Shown here one piece after another: positions 16,016 through 27,103 of a DNA stretch of 64,000 nucleotides; the stretch's first letter is position 1, and every line of letters begins with the position of its first letter. Source of the stretch: Enoplolaimus lenunculus (Eukaryota > Nematoda > Enoplea > Enoplida > Thoracostomopsidae); NCBI GenBank assembly GCA_030248215.1, contig JASANG010003984.1, positions 434,001 to 498,000 on the forward strand, written 5' to 3'. The position numbers and the translations under genes were made by a program. A model generated the notes under the pieces. It searched no databases. It worked only from the letters and a program-made list of their open reading frames with translations, and was not told where the DNA came from.

Positions 16016-16279
16016 CGCCTACAAATTGGCAACAATTTGTATCAATCAGGGGCCGATGCTATCAGCAACTATTTACTGTAGGGCAATTATTTGTGGGTTT
16101 TAAAAAGTTGACAGTTGTCAATAAATTTTTAAACTGTTTTTACACCAAAATCAATTTTTTAGGATGTGGCTACTTGTACGCGATGCAACGCATGCCTGGG
16201 ATTTGAGGCCGCAAAAATTTTCGAGAACGCTTATATTATATATAAATAAATAAATGTACACATATATGCATATAATGAC

Positions 16280-16868
16280 TCTACACACAAAATATATTGT
16301 CTTAAAATTTCAAGACTCCTACTTTCTTAAATTTTCAACACAAATGTCTTGTATTTCAGACATTAATAACCTTAGACAGCGCAGAAATTCGTTTCTTAAA
16401 TGGTTAAAACGTAAATGACTTATATTCAAGAAATTGCTATTGCCAATTTATAAGACACAAATTTGTCTTTCGTTCAAGAAACAATTTTCTGATTTCAGTG
16501 CAAGTAAATAATGTTGCGGTGTTTATATTCTTAACTGAGTATATACAAATAATCGAATTTCAAAGATATATCGGTTTGAGCTCCATCCATGCTCGCTCCT
16601 CCCAACCTAAGTTTACGTCTTGGACGCATCTTAGGTTGTAAAATTAGGGTATTGGGTTGAGCTTTGGCCCCTAATTTTGGAGTCGCTTTCCATGTCAAAT
16701 CGTTAATAAAACAAAGTCTTAAATTTGAGACATTTAAGTGTGAAAAATTTTAGATGAATATTTTTGAAAAAATTCAGAAATAAATGTTTTGAATTCAAGA
16801 CACATATATCTGGAGTCTGTAACTCGACATAAAATTGTCTTAAATTTCAGACAATATTTTGTGTGTAG
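16280..16868. mobile_element. Family I foldback-like element
   Basis: The left end CTACACACAAAATATATTGT plus CTTAAAATTTCAAGAC is matched in inverse by GTCTTAAATTTCAGACAATA plus TTTTGTGTGTAG. TIRs are about 35 bp. Short inverted words (TCTTAAATTTTC, AATTTCAGAC) recur inside the 589 bp. A fragment with the same end words is seen near 28020-28060. Confidence 0.65.
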
Positions 16869-17253
16869 CGACCCGAATAAAAGGTAGACATGATATTTAT
16901 TTGGTCTCTCTAGAGGGCACCTCTCTCTGTTATTCCGTTTACGAACTGTTATTTGTTTTTAACCCGCCTTCCACTGCCCTTCGTTACTGATATACATCGG
17001 GTATGGCAACAATTCGTTGAATTATAAACGTTTATTTGTCCTGTATCAAAAAGTTGTGCGATAATGCAAGGTTTACTTAGGAATATACATTCAAAAGTGC
17101 TTTCAGATTTTTTCTTCCATGTTGTTCTTCTTGTCATAGTTTCATAAGTGATTAGCTATTTTCTTCAGTTTATATTCTAGAAAGTCGTCAAAAGCCACAC
17201 CAAAGTATTTGAAAAACGTTTGCTACCTTTGAAACAGTTTAAAATACTTAATT

Positions 17254-17462
17254 GGCCCATGTAAAGATCAGGGGTCGAACGTTTTTCTGTGGGACTAGAA
17301 TAGAGTAAGCGTAAGCTTTAGACTAATTTTTTGGCTTGACGTAGGCTTAGGCTTAGGCTTAGGAATATGCTCATTCGTCCGCTTAGGATTAGGCTTAGGC
17401 TTAGGCTTAGACTTAGGAATATGGTTATAATACTTGTTCCGCCCCTGTTCTTTTGATTGGCC
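17254..17462. mobile_element. Family A MITE with the longest TTAGGC runs
   Basis: The copy starts GGCCCATGTAAAGATCAGGG and ends TTCCGCCCCTGTTC...TTGGCC. The core has two runs of TTAGGC units (about 17342-17365 and 17385-17412), separated by a GGAATATGCTCATTCG word. AATACTTAA lies a few bases outside each end, probably the target duplication. Confidence 0.8.
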
Positions 17463-17822
17463 GAAATACTTAAGACTTTAATGTGATACCTAAATGTGGT
17501 TTTGTAAGGGTATTTAGTTGCGAACAGACCACGAATGAAGGTTTTCGATTTGGTGCTGTATAAAGTTGTGATTTTGTAATCGAAAACCCTAAATTTCGAA
17601 AATAAGCGGAAATGTACGACTAAAGTTTTGAAAAGTTTAATAAAATTCAACTGTTGCGTTATAAAACTATAGGCAGGTTAATAGTACCAAAAACGTGCTT
17701 CATTACCTTGGATTGGTGAAAATAAAATTCAAAATATATAATCACAACACAGCCGTTTTAAGCTATTGCTTTAAACGAAAAAAGACAAGCCTGGTGGCAG
17801 TGATTTCTGGTATTGCTTTAGA

Positions 17823-18086
17823 ATGGTGTTATACTGGTCGTACGGCGCCGTTCGTGGCCGTCTGTCACCGTCAGTTACCGTACGACGCTATCGTACTTGA
17901 GTATTTCATGTACAATAACGCAAGGTGACGTACGGTGACGGACGGCTCTGGATGACGTCACAGTCGCACGACACGCGTACGGTGACAGACGCCGACGGAC
18001 TGCACCGAACGGCACCGGATGAGACCGAGTGTCAAAGTTACGGTGACGAACGCCGACAGTCGGCGCAAAATTATAACGCCACCATA
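17823..18086. mobile_element. Family H GC-rich element
   Basis: The left end TGGTGTTATACTGGTCG and the right end TTATAACGCCACCATA are inverted. The interior is markedly GC-rich against an AT-rich background. It is built from repeated GGTGACGGACGG and GGCGCC words, and it includes a perfect CRE octamer TGACGTCA at 17953-17960. Confidence 0.65.
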
Positions 18087-18162
18087 AGTGAAGCACAGTT
18101 GAACCTAATTAAAATTCTAAGGTTAAGAATAAAGCTCATTGTCACGGCTAATTTTACACCTA

Positions 18163-18369
18163 AGGGTTGTGCTATACTTGTCGTAGGCGTCTTCCGTCAG
18201 CCGTCCGGCGCCATACTATGTCGTGCTTACGTGAGCACAATGACTGGACGGCGCCGTACGGGTGACGGGCTGCGACGAACAGCACTGCACGGGTGGCTGA
18301 CGGTGACGGACGGCGCCGGAAGACGACGACCCGCGCCGGACCGCTGCAAGACAAGTATAGCGTCACCCT
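18163..18369. mobile_element. Family H GC-rich element, second copy
   Basis: The ends AGGGTTGTGCTATACTTGTC and GACAAGTATAGCGTCACCCT are inverted. The interior is rich in GGCGCCG and GGTGACGG, and can fold extensively. It lies 76 bp from the first copy. Confidence 0.75.
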
Positions 18370-19153
18370 AAGTCTTAAATTGGGGCCTAAAAGACAAGTT
18401 GTATTTTGTAACATATGTGCAACTAAAGCGACTACTTTAGTGTTGTGAAAATGTTTGCTTGTGTTTTTAGTATAATTTTAAATTCTACGGAACGTTTTTC
18501 AAAATTTAATTTCGTTTTTAAATAAAATTTTGAATATCGCGGCTTGGTTTCAGTTAGCTCTCGTACGCTCTCCACCGATCTTTGTGTTTGCTCAGAATAG
18601 ATTCGAGTTTAGGCTCCAGTTCAATATGAAAAGTATCACTGCCATGCCTAATTGAAAAAACTTTTACCTAAGTTTACGTCTTAATCGTAAACGTTGACAA
18701 AGTGTAATACAGCCTCAACTATGGATTATTAACGATATATCTGCTGCTAGTATAATCCTATATTTGTTAACTCTAAAAATAAATCGCAAACTTTTTTGAC
18801 GCCTAATTTCCCCTAAGAATCGTTTAATCAAACGCCTTGCAGTGAAGATGTTGCTTTAAATTCCAACCTTATACGAATGTATAAACACAAACCAAAACAC
18901 AAAATTAAATTAGACTAATTACTTTCAACGAGTATTCAGGCACAGAACCGCAAGCAGAAAACGTGCTACAGACCTATAAGACATAGAGATACGTTGATTG
19001 AGCTGTCTAGTCTGTTTATAGAATCACTGCGAATAGAGCAAATTTACAACTCGAGTCAGAGAGTAATGTAGGTACTTTAGCCGCGGGTCAGATTCAAGAT
19101 CTAGTGAGATCTCCATTAGTAAGAGGTTTTGAATAAACCTCGAGGCTATTAAT

Positions 19154-19329
19154 GTTGCTTTAACGGACGTAACAGTGGATTAAGCGTATTCCTAAGCCTA
19201 AGCCTAAGCGTTGCAAAAACTTATTCTTAAGCCTAAGCCTAAGCCTAAGCCTAAGCAAAAAATGTAGTCTAGAATGTAAGCCTACTTATTTATAGACCCA
19301 CCAGAAACCTGGACACCCCTTAAAGTAAC
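19154..19329. mobile_element. Family B MITE with (GCCTAA)n
   Basis: It has family B ends (GTTGCTTTAACGGACGTAAC and GGACACCCCTTAAAGTAAC). Two runs of CCTAAG units, of three and five units, are the complement of TTAGGC telomeric repeats. Confidence 0.75.
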
Positions 19330-19639
19330 ATGTACCAAGCTCGGAAGAGTGTTCGGGTGACGTCACCGATCTAAAAATTAAAATTTGTAAGAGCTGATTT
19401 CACTTTTATAGATATTACCTGTGCATATTAAAGGTGTTTGTATATCGCGGGTTCCCTAAACCCTAATTAAAGCCCAAAATGTCAATTATCCAATATTGTA
19501 GCACATAAATGACTCCAGGACCAAATAAGGCTGAGTTCGAAACTTTAAAGCACACTTAAGTTTTTAACCTTGCATTACCGCTCATGCTATCGACGGTAGA
19601 TAAATACGCGTTTAATTGAACGGATAGTTGAAATACTGT

Positions 19640-19772
19640 ATATATATCAGCAACGAAGAGCGGCGGAGGGCAGGTTAAAAATGAATAACAGTCCGTAACC
19701 GAATAACATGGGGGATACCCTCTGGAGAGGCCAAATAAATATCAGTCCCCCTCTTATTCGGGTCACTACAAT
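19640..19772. repeat. Family J repeat (one of three copies)
   Basis: It contains CAGTCCGTAACCGAATAAC, a GGGGGATACCC block and AGGCCAAATAAATATCAGT followed by CCCCCTCTTATTCGGGTCAC. A close copy is at about 20790-20928, and an inverted, shorter copy follows family I at about 16869-17010. The three copies show an interspersed family of about 130 bp of unknown class. Confidence 0.6.
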
Positions 19773-20038
19773 AAAAGCCTAAATGTAAGCAATATATACG
19801 CAGTTGTTGAAATTACCTGAGCAGTTGAAATGTCGTAAAATTAACCTTCGACACAAAACTTAGTAAATTTCAACCATCAATTTAAGTACCGAGACAATCT
19901 GAATTTTCCCATCGAATTTCAGCTAATTTCAATTGGGCATTTGATTGCAACACAGAAAATTGGATACAAATCGAACAAGTTTCAAATTTACTTCAAAGAT
20001 ATAAGAAAAACAATAAGAATCATGCTAAAATTAAAACC

Positions 20039-20305
20039 CTATTCACACGTGCAATTGTTTGCTGCGAGAACTTGCAGCTGCAAATTGCACACAGAACTTG
20101 CATTTTTTCATCAGCCAATGAGAAAGCGGCTGCACTAAATTCTGTTAATTTGTATGATTATTCCCACATGTGAACTAAATTCCTAACTGTGATTTTTAAT
20201 GAGTTATTTACAGCTGCAAATTTTTCGAATGGGATTTTGGACAAAACTTGCCAGTGCAAGTTGCAGCTGCAAGCTCTCGCAGCAAAAACTTGCACGTGTA
20301 AATAG
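20039..20305. mobile_element. Family K MITE with 45-bp inverted ends
   Basis: The left arm CTATTCACACGTGCAATTGT, continuing TTGCTGCGAGAACTTGCAGC, matches in inverse the right arm GCTGCAAGCTCTCGCAGCAA, continuing AAACTTGCACGTGTAAATAG. At 267 bp it has no coding potential. The arms contain CAGCTG and CACGTG E-box palindromes. Confidence 0.75.
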
Positions 20306-20789
20306 TACTTAAGTCAATAAAAACGCTGTCCTAAAAGACTAAATTTTCTAATAGACGTCTAGTGCACTAGACCGTATAAATCTTGGCTGTTAGGTATGCG
20401 ACATTAAAGGGATTTTGTCGGCCGACATCAACCAACCGGAAACCTAAAATCGCACCTATAGTCTGCGTATGTGAGAATTTAGTATTATTTTTATGTGTCT
20501 GCCCAGCTTACCTAAATAGCTGAGCCATTTTATATATACATACCATACATATATATGTATATATATTTATATATGTATATGTATATAAATTTTTATATCT
20601 TCCTGAAAACGGTTTCGGTTATGGACACACCATCAGTTAATAAACAGGCGAAAAAAGTATAAAGTTGTGTGACAATCAGGAACTTTAATATCGGCCAATT
20701 ATTGAGGTTCACAGGTTATAATGGACTGGCTGTTTTTATTCAACCATTGTTAGCTTTTTTATGCACGCATTTGCACTGTATATAAATTT

Positions 20790-20928
20790 CAGTATGTATA
20801 TATCAATAAAACGAAGGCCGGCGGAGAGTGGGAGTTAAAAATAAACATCAGTCCGTAACCGAATAACGGGGGATTCCATGTCAGAGGCCAAATAAATATC
20901 AGTTCCCCCTCTTATTCGAGAACTACAG
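20790..20928. repeat. Family J repeat, second copy
   Basis: It shares GGCGGAGAGTGGGAGTTAAA, CAGTCCGTAACCGAATAACG and CCCCCTCTTATTCGAG with the copy at 19640. Confidence 0.6.
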
Positions 20929-20994
20929 TAAGCACGATCCTAAGCCTAAACTCAAGCCTATGGAGAGGACTGTACTAAAACCATCAAATAAAAT

Positions 20995-21115
20995 GCCCAA
21001 TGTATAGAACAGGGCCAGTAGTATAAGCATATTCCTAAGCCTACCATACGCATCAGCCTAACTGTAGCAATAAGCTTATAAGTACCTAATCCTAAGCAAA
21101 TAAGCAAATAAGTGA
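20995..21115. mobile_element. Truncated family A MITE
   Basis: It begins CCCAATGTATAGAACAGGGC and continues CATATTCCTAAGCC. The far end is lost after AAGCAAATAAGC. Confidence 0.5.
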
Positions 21116-21887
21116 ACTCCACATAACATTAAAGTTCCTTGCCAGACTTGTATTGACTGATAGAAAAACATTAGGTTTCAAATTGTAGAACTTCAAAATT
21201 GTTACCGATATGCATATACTTCAACTGCTTCCTTATCGCATAAAATGGTTTGTACCAGTATATGCCTTACTTATTCAGTTTTCAAGTCACCATCTTCCCA
21301 AGTTCTCCTATATAACCGTCAAATCTTAAATCCACTACTGACCTGTATCCTATAAGCTTACCAAATTATATTGCATCCGATCGGAAGCTTTCATTTTAAT
21401 TTTATTTTAGGTTAAGTTGAAAACCCGAAACCCGGACAACAGCTGGATTTGACAGACCAATTGAACGCGGAATTAATTTGTGCCAGACGCAAAGACCGTT
21501 GATGAAACATTCAGGTTTAGTAAACTGAGACACGATTCAATTTATTTTGTTTCGATAACTTTAGTATAGTTTAATTGACCAAAGAATCGCAAATACACAC
21601 CATTTTGAAGTATTCTTGACCTGCCTGTGATAAGCAGTGGCTTTAACAGAGAATGCGGTATAATTTCTAATTTAAGGTCAATCTCAGATTTGCTCGAAGT
21701 ACGCGAAAGAGTGGTGTTAATGTCTATTTCAATTATTGTATTCATATTAGAAATTTTCAAGTTCCAAATGATTAGGTTTAGGATTAGGTTTTAATTTAGC
21801 TGGCAGGATATGATTGTGATTATATAGTGAGAATGGTAAAACCAGAAAACTTGTAAAACTAAATAATTATATATAAACCTAAAACTG

Positions 21888-21890
<3 letters not shown>

Positions 21891-21958
<68 letters not shown>
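21891..21958. repeat. (TA)n microsatellite
   Basis: 34 uninterrupted TA units. Confidence 0.97.
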
Positions 21959-21959
<1 letters not shown>

Positions 21960-22313
21960 CCACAATTTTGTAGAAAAAACCTCATACAGTGATAATTTTT
22001 TAAAGATTTTACATGAAATTTGTTGATTTTATTTCAAATTGAACTCTTTGCCGCATACCAGTGCAGAAAAATTAGGTAATCTTAATAGCGACTATATATA
22101 CCTTGAACGATTTAAAACTTAACTATACCAAGAGTGCATAATACAAGAGTGAGTATTCAACTCTTGGGGTTCTGCATGGTACAAGTTGTGTTTTTGCCCG
22201 ACCCCCTTTGTTTATATAGAGTGGGTCGCTGTCACATGCAATACCGCTAAATTAAATTATAAGCGGAACAATTTGTTCCCGGATACATAAAGTGGCATGG
22301 TTCGCATAGGTTG

Positions 22314-22339
22314 TACCCCCCTCTAAATAGAGGGGGGTA
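22314..22339. repeat. Perfect short hairpin, 11-bp stem
   Basis: TACCCCCCTCT and AGAGGGGGGTA pair perfectly around the loop AAAT. No T-tract or gene end is adjacent, so I do not call it a terminator. Confidence 0.6.
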
Positions 22340-23109
22340 AGCCAAAAACGCAACGCGTGCCGGGTACATGTTTTCTACACAGAATGTACCCAGTTGCGTA
22401 CTGTTGTTGAAGTATGCATCGTCCACTCTTGACACTATACGCACGAATATTTCCGAATCTTTGTGTCATTTCATAGCGAAAATGGAAATAGATTTTTCAC
22501 AGAAACGGGCGCAGTTACTTGCATTCCATGAGGCACATTTAAACCTGAAACATGTACCGAAAGTAAACCCCGAAAACAAAAACAAAAAGCATTCAGCAAC
22601 TATAGTTTATCGAAATATAAATTTCCCTTTAGAAACCGTAGCAAAACTTGGCAATACAAAGTTCAATCCACCAACTACGGCATGATGCAAAGTGGCGCAA
22701 CCCCGACCAAACCCCTGTCACCCACACTGTTGGAAATATTTCCTACAGCATTAAAAGAGTGTTCGAATAGGTTTCCGCTGTACCCTCTACAAATGTTCAT
22801 GCCCCCTTTGCTAAACAATTCCTGATTGTACACCTATGAGGTTTTATTTCATGCTTAGAAAGTGCCAATAACCGAACCTGTGAATTATTTATGTATCCGG
22901 GTGAACGCATATTGCGGTCAATATTAACCACCGGTGTACAGGTTTCGCTTGGCTTATAAACCATATAAACCCTGAAGCTAGGAGGTTTTCAACTTTACAG
23001 GTATTGTTTATGATGAACTGCTGCACCGGCTGCCAGCTCGCAGTCAACCGGTCTCCCAAGCCCTGAAGTTAAGATGGGCGGTTTATGTTAGGTGAACCAT
23101 TTTTCGCTT

Positions 23110-23480
23110 GACTACAGTAAGCAATAAGCATATATACAATGTAAATTTTAGTTAGTTGATTTTAACTGAGAATGAGTTGAATCCACTCAGAAGTCTGAGC
23201 TCTGAATTAGGTCTTTCAGAACTCAAAGTTTTAAATTGATTGAACTGATTCTGAGTTAATTAATCAACTCACCTGGAGTTTAATACCAGCTCAGAGCGGG
23301 TTGACGTTTTCTGTTTATTAACTCAGAAACTACCAGAAATGACCAATTCGCTCTCTAAGTTGATTAATCAACTCATCGGAATTTACAGTGTATATATAAG
23401 CTTAGACTGATGTTTCTGTTTAGGCTTAGTTAATAAATGTAATCCTCACGCTAAAGTTTAGGCTTAAACTTAGGAATATC
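23110..23480. mobile_element. Family A remnant split by a family D foldback
   Basis: The left remnant ACTACAGTAAGCAATAAGC and the right remnant AAGCTTAGACTGATG...TTTAGGCTTAG match a family A core. A foldback element separates them. Confidence 0.5.
23137..23390. mobile_element. Family D foldback element, TA-flanked
   Basis: The ends CAATGTAAATTTTAG and CGGAATTTACAGTG are inverted and flanked on both sides by TA, as for Tc1/mariner-type insertion. The interior is filled with GTTGATTAATCAACTC and ACTCAGA words that pair across the element. Confidence 0.7.
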
Positions 23481-23865
23481 ATTGAAACACGATAGTGTTT
23501 ACAATATATGTTTCAACCATCGAGAATGCACGCTTTTTGAAAGTTTTGCAGCATGTTTTCTGCAGGAAAGCAGAGCTGGAATGAGGTAACCTGCATATAG
23601 AATATTCTAATTAGCCGCTTCGACACCATACACAAATTGGTAGCTAAACGTCTCATTTAAGTTGTTATTAAAATTTGATTTTTGTAATTTTTCGAAAAAA
23701 TTGTATTACAAATATGTAATTACCATAGCTAGTCGATATTATTGTGCGATGCTAATAACACCGTGCACTAGATTACGTGTCCCTGCGATGTTTGTTCTAC
23801 TGAAATTGCTAACTAACACAGTAATATTTTGTAATAACCTCCCATCCCATGTAAAAGAAACAAAC

Positions 23866-24746
23866 TAGGTAAAAGTGCCCCTAGAAGGGACAGACTGTGA
23901 TATGTTTCGCTTGAAGCATGTAAAAGAGTTTAAACACGGGTTAGTTAGACCATAGATCAGTAGGTAATGCTTATAATATTAGCTCCATAACTTCTATGAA
24001 AATAGTTGTCATCTATACCTTTGACGGCTGTCTTTCAGTATTAACATGCTTGCGGTCAGTGAAACAAGAAACATATGGGCCCAACAAACTTTCATCTGTT
24101 AACCTATAAACCGACACTATGGGTTTTCAAGGCGTTCTTCTAAAGTTATCTCAATTGAGCGCCTGCAGAACATGTTCTTTGAAATATTTTGCAACGTTTG
24201 AATGGTATTTTCTAGATGAATAGCTTAAATATGTCACGGCACAGAACACAATTTGGAAAAGTTTCTCGACTTCACATCATCAAATTGTCATGGTAAAGAT
24301 AGGTAAAATAGTCGAGCACGTATGCGTGACATTTTTTATTCGATAATCAATAGACGCAATTTGTAATCTTGCAATATTGAAATATTTACTAATCAAGTTT
24401 TAGAAACATAAATATTTTAAAACTCATAAAATATTCTCTTCCAATGAAGAATGCTAGATAGATCACTTATAAACTGAGCATTGTAAAACCCAACAAACGC
24501 TAAAATTAAGCTGATAGGTGATGTCCGCTGGGCCCATATGTTTCTTGTTTCACTGACCGCAAGCGTGTTAACACTGAAAGAAAGCCGTCAAAGATATAGA
24601 TGACAACTATTTTCATAGAAGTAGTGGAGCTAATATTATAAGCATTACCTACTGATCTATGGTCTAACTAACCCGTGTTTAAACTCTTTTACATGCTTCA
24701 AGCGAAACATATCACAATCTGTCCCTTATAGGGGCACTTTTACCTA
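23866..24746. mobile_element. Family F long-hairpin element, about 217-bp inverted arms
   Basis: Arms 23866-24083 and 24530-24746 are near-identical inverted copies, starting TAGGTAAAAGTGCCCCTAG and ending in the complement. Only a few mismatches are visible (for example AACTTCTATG against AACTACTTCTATG-type differences). The spacer of about 445 bp has no frame. Flanks share CTAG or TA, depending on where the end is set, which suits a TA-inserting element. Confidence 0.85.
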
Positions 24747-25910
24747 GTACTATTATGCTCCTGTTACCCGACCAAACTAACATTGTCACATGGTCCACAA
24801 ATTGTATATTAGAATTGATTATTATGCCTGTTTCACTTCAACTATTTACTTCTGTCTGACCTTGCGTATTCCAACGATATTTTAAACTTCCGTTATGGAC
24901 TGTTTTGTACATTTTTGGCCGTCAATCTGGAGTACAATCAAAATTTACAAATTTCGACATTCAATACGAAACAACGAAGCATTGTAAAACCGAGAATCAT
25001 AAAACCAGCCAAGCCATAATCGTGAACCATATATGGTATACATCAGTCTGGCGATTTCACAATTAGCAACAATTAGCTTAATTACCAAAAACATTCACAC
25101 ACACATCGTACAAGCGCCAGTTTTGCTTGCAAATTTTACGACTCAAACAAGGTGTGATAATTTGCCCTCGAAACAGCTATGGGCTTTCATATGTTTTTTG
25201 CCATTAAAATTTTAGACCGCAAAATTTGCAAGGATCCAAACAGTTTTTACACGATGGTTTAACAAAGCTGGATGTAAAAGCGGATGATAGCACAAAATAA
25301 ACGCAAAGTAATAGTGATCAAAATAACGGAAACAGAAAACGGATATTGAATTATAAAAGTTTTAAAAATCTTTTATTGTTCTACCAACGCAATTAGAGGT
25401 GTACAAATATTCACCGGGTGTTCTGAAATTTTAAACAAAAAAATAACAGATGCATCAAAATTTTTTAAAGTATTTGGATGAATTGTGTAAGTTTTATTTC
25501 TATACGAATCATTGCATCATACTTGTAATGAAAAATTGCCAGATACGAGATTAACAAAAAGTTTTTAATGTAAAAATAACAGAATTTACCGTTTTATTTT
25601 CATAACGGAAACGGACACCACTTTTTTACTGGAAACGGATCAGGGTACATCCTGTAAAAAGTATACGTCGGCAAAAAATCGAATTCAGAACTGACATCTG
25701 GACAAGAATGATATCTGCCGCGTGTGGATAATAAATGTGAATCCGTTGGTTACGGATATAATCACGAATATCAAAGTTTAATTTTTGTTGTAGCAATGAA
25801 TAAGGTAGAATTACCATGAATGTATGTTCTTTACACCCAATATGCTTTGAACTCCAGACTTTAAATTCATATAATGTTCAGAAATATATCCTTTTTGCTG
25901 AGTGATATAT

Positions 25911-26316
25911 CAGGGTACAAACAGAGCTCAGCCTCTGGTTTCGGTGGAAAATCGGCCGCCGCCTCCGGCTCTGCTCGCATTTTCTCCGGACATTCCATTT
26001 CGATAGTGAAAATAAAAAATAAACCTAAAAACACAAGTTTTCGATAGCGCTTCACAGATATTAGCTAAAATTAGACAAATTTTAGGCATCGTTTAAACTG
26101 CCCATGCATAGAACAGGGCCCGAACGTTTTCCTGCAGGGCTGTAAATAGTGTTAAGTTAAGCTTAAACTTTTTTGCTTGGGCTTAGGAATATGCTTACAC
26201 CGCTGTTCCGGCCCTGTTCTATACATGGGCCAAACTACATAATTTTGCGTCACCTACGGCTGCATCAAGTTCTCTTGACCTCAGGTTCCGATATTTTTAC
26301 TACCAGTTGCACTCTG
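25911..26316. mobile_element. Family C MITE split by a family A insertion
   Basis: The left end CAGGGTACAAACAGAGCTC and the right end ACTACCAGTTGCACTCTG are degenerate family C ends. The GGCCGCCGCCTCCGGCTC word is typical of the family. A family A copy interrupts it at 26100-26231. No target duplication is left, so this is an older copy. Confidence 0.7.
26100..26231. mobile_element. Family A MITE nested in family C
   Basis: The ends GCCCATGCATAGAACAGGGC and GGCCCTGTTCTATACATGGGC are almost perfect inverted copies. The core is shortened to one GGGCTTAGGAATATGCTTA. Confidence 0.8.
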
Positions 26317-27103
26317 GTGTACAAGCTCCTCGCGTTATCCTGATCTTAAACTTACCTGGGATGCCAACTCGCGTTTTGTACCAAAAGTTATCTAATGATT
26401 CCCGATCTGGACATATTTTATTCCCGTTGCACCCTAGCCTACATCTAAGCAAATGTGTAAAAGCGTTGCTCCTTTGCAGTCTCACAGAAACAACGGTCTG
26501 CCCATGATTTATATATGGGCCTACCTGCTTTGAATCAATTTCTGAGAGTTGGGTGTAGCAGAAGATACACTAGGCCAAAGATTTTGGTAATATTTAATAG
26601 AAGGCAGTGGAAATTTTGTGTTAGGCACTGCACTTATAGCAAAAAAACAATGTGCACAATAACGATAGCGGTAACACTTTTAGTTGTACGGCATACGAAC
26701 AAGTTAAACATGTAATACTTTATCAGGAAATCATAATACCGCTTCTGAACGCTCATACACCAAAATCAAATAAATTTAATTTGTCAAAAATGAAATTAAA
26801 CCTAAAGACAGTAAAATACGCAACAACTCAAATATAAAAATATCGGAAGCGACTAAGAATAATCACAGAAAATCGGACATTAATGTCAAGTTACCAGAAA
26901 AAGTTTTACTACACAAAAGATACCAAAATAAACTTTTTTCTAATTTTGCTTAAATTTTCAGTGAACTTACGTTATACTTACGACTGCACGATTTCCAGAC
27001 AATACAACAAAATCCTCAGTCATGTACTCAGCCATATTTGCATACGAGATGGCCATAGGCCGCTATTTTTGTACCTTGATTAAACACTAATATCTCTACT
27101 GTG

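Larger units (their letters stand above)
15530..27103. other. Large gene-free interval: repeat field
   Basis: I recognise no protein-coding or RNA gene in these 11.5 kb. The contents are MITE copies (families A, B, C, D, F, H, I, J, K), a (TA)n microsatellite and short palindromes, all listed separately. Open frames here (for example 22368-22685, +) have no recognisable motif and no supporting splice context. Confidence 0.6.

Noticed and set aside
17337-17425. Chromosome end or fusion point from TTAGGC runs
   Set aside because: The runs are short and lie inside a MITE with defined ends, repeated at many places, so they are not a telomere.
22368-22685. 105-codon open frame in the large intergenic interval
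   Set aside because: No family motif, no splice context, and it lies among repeats.
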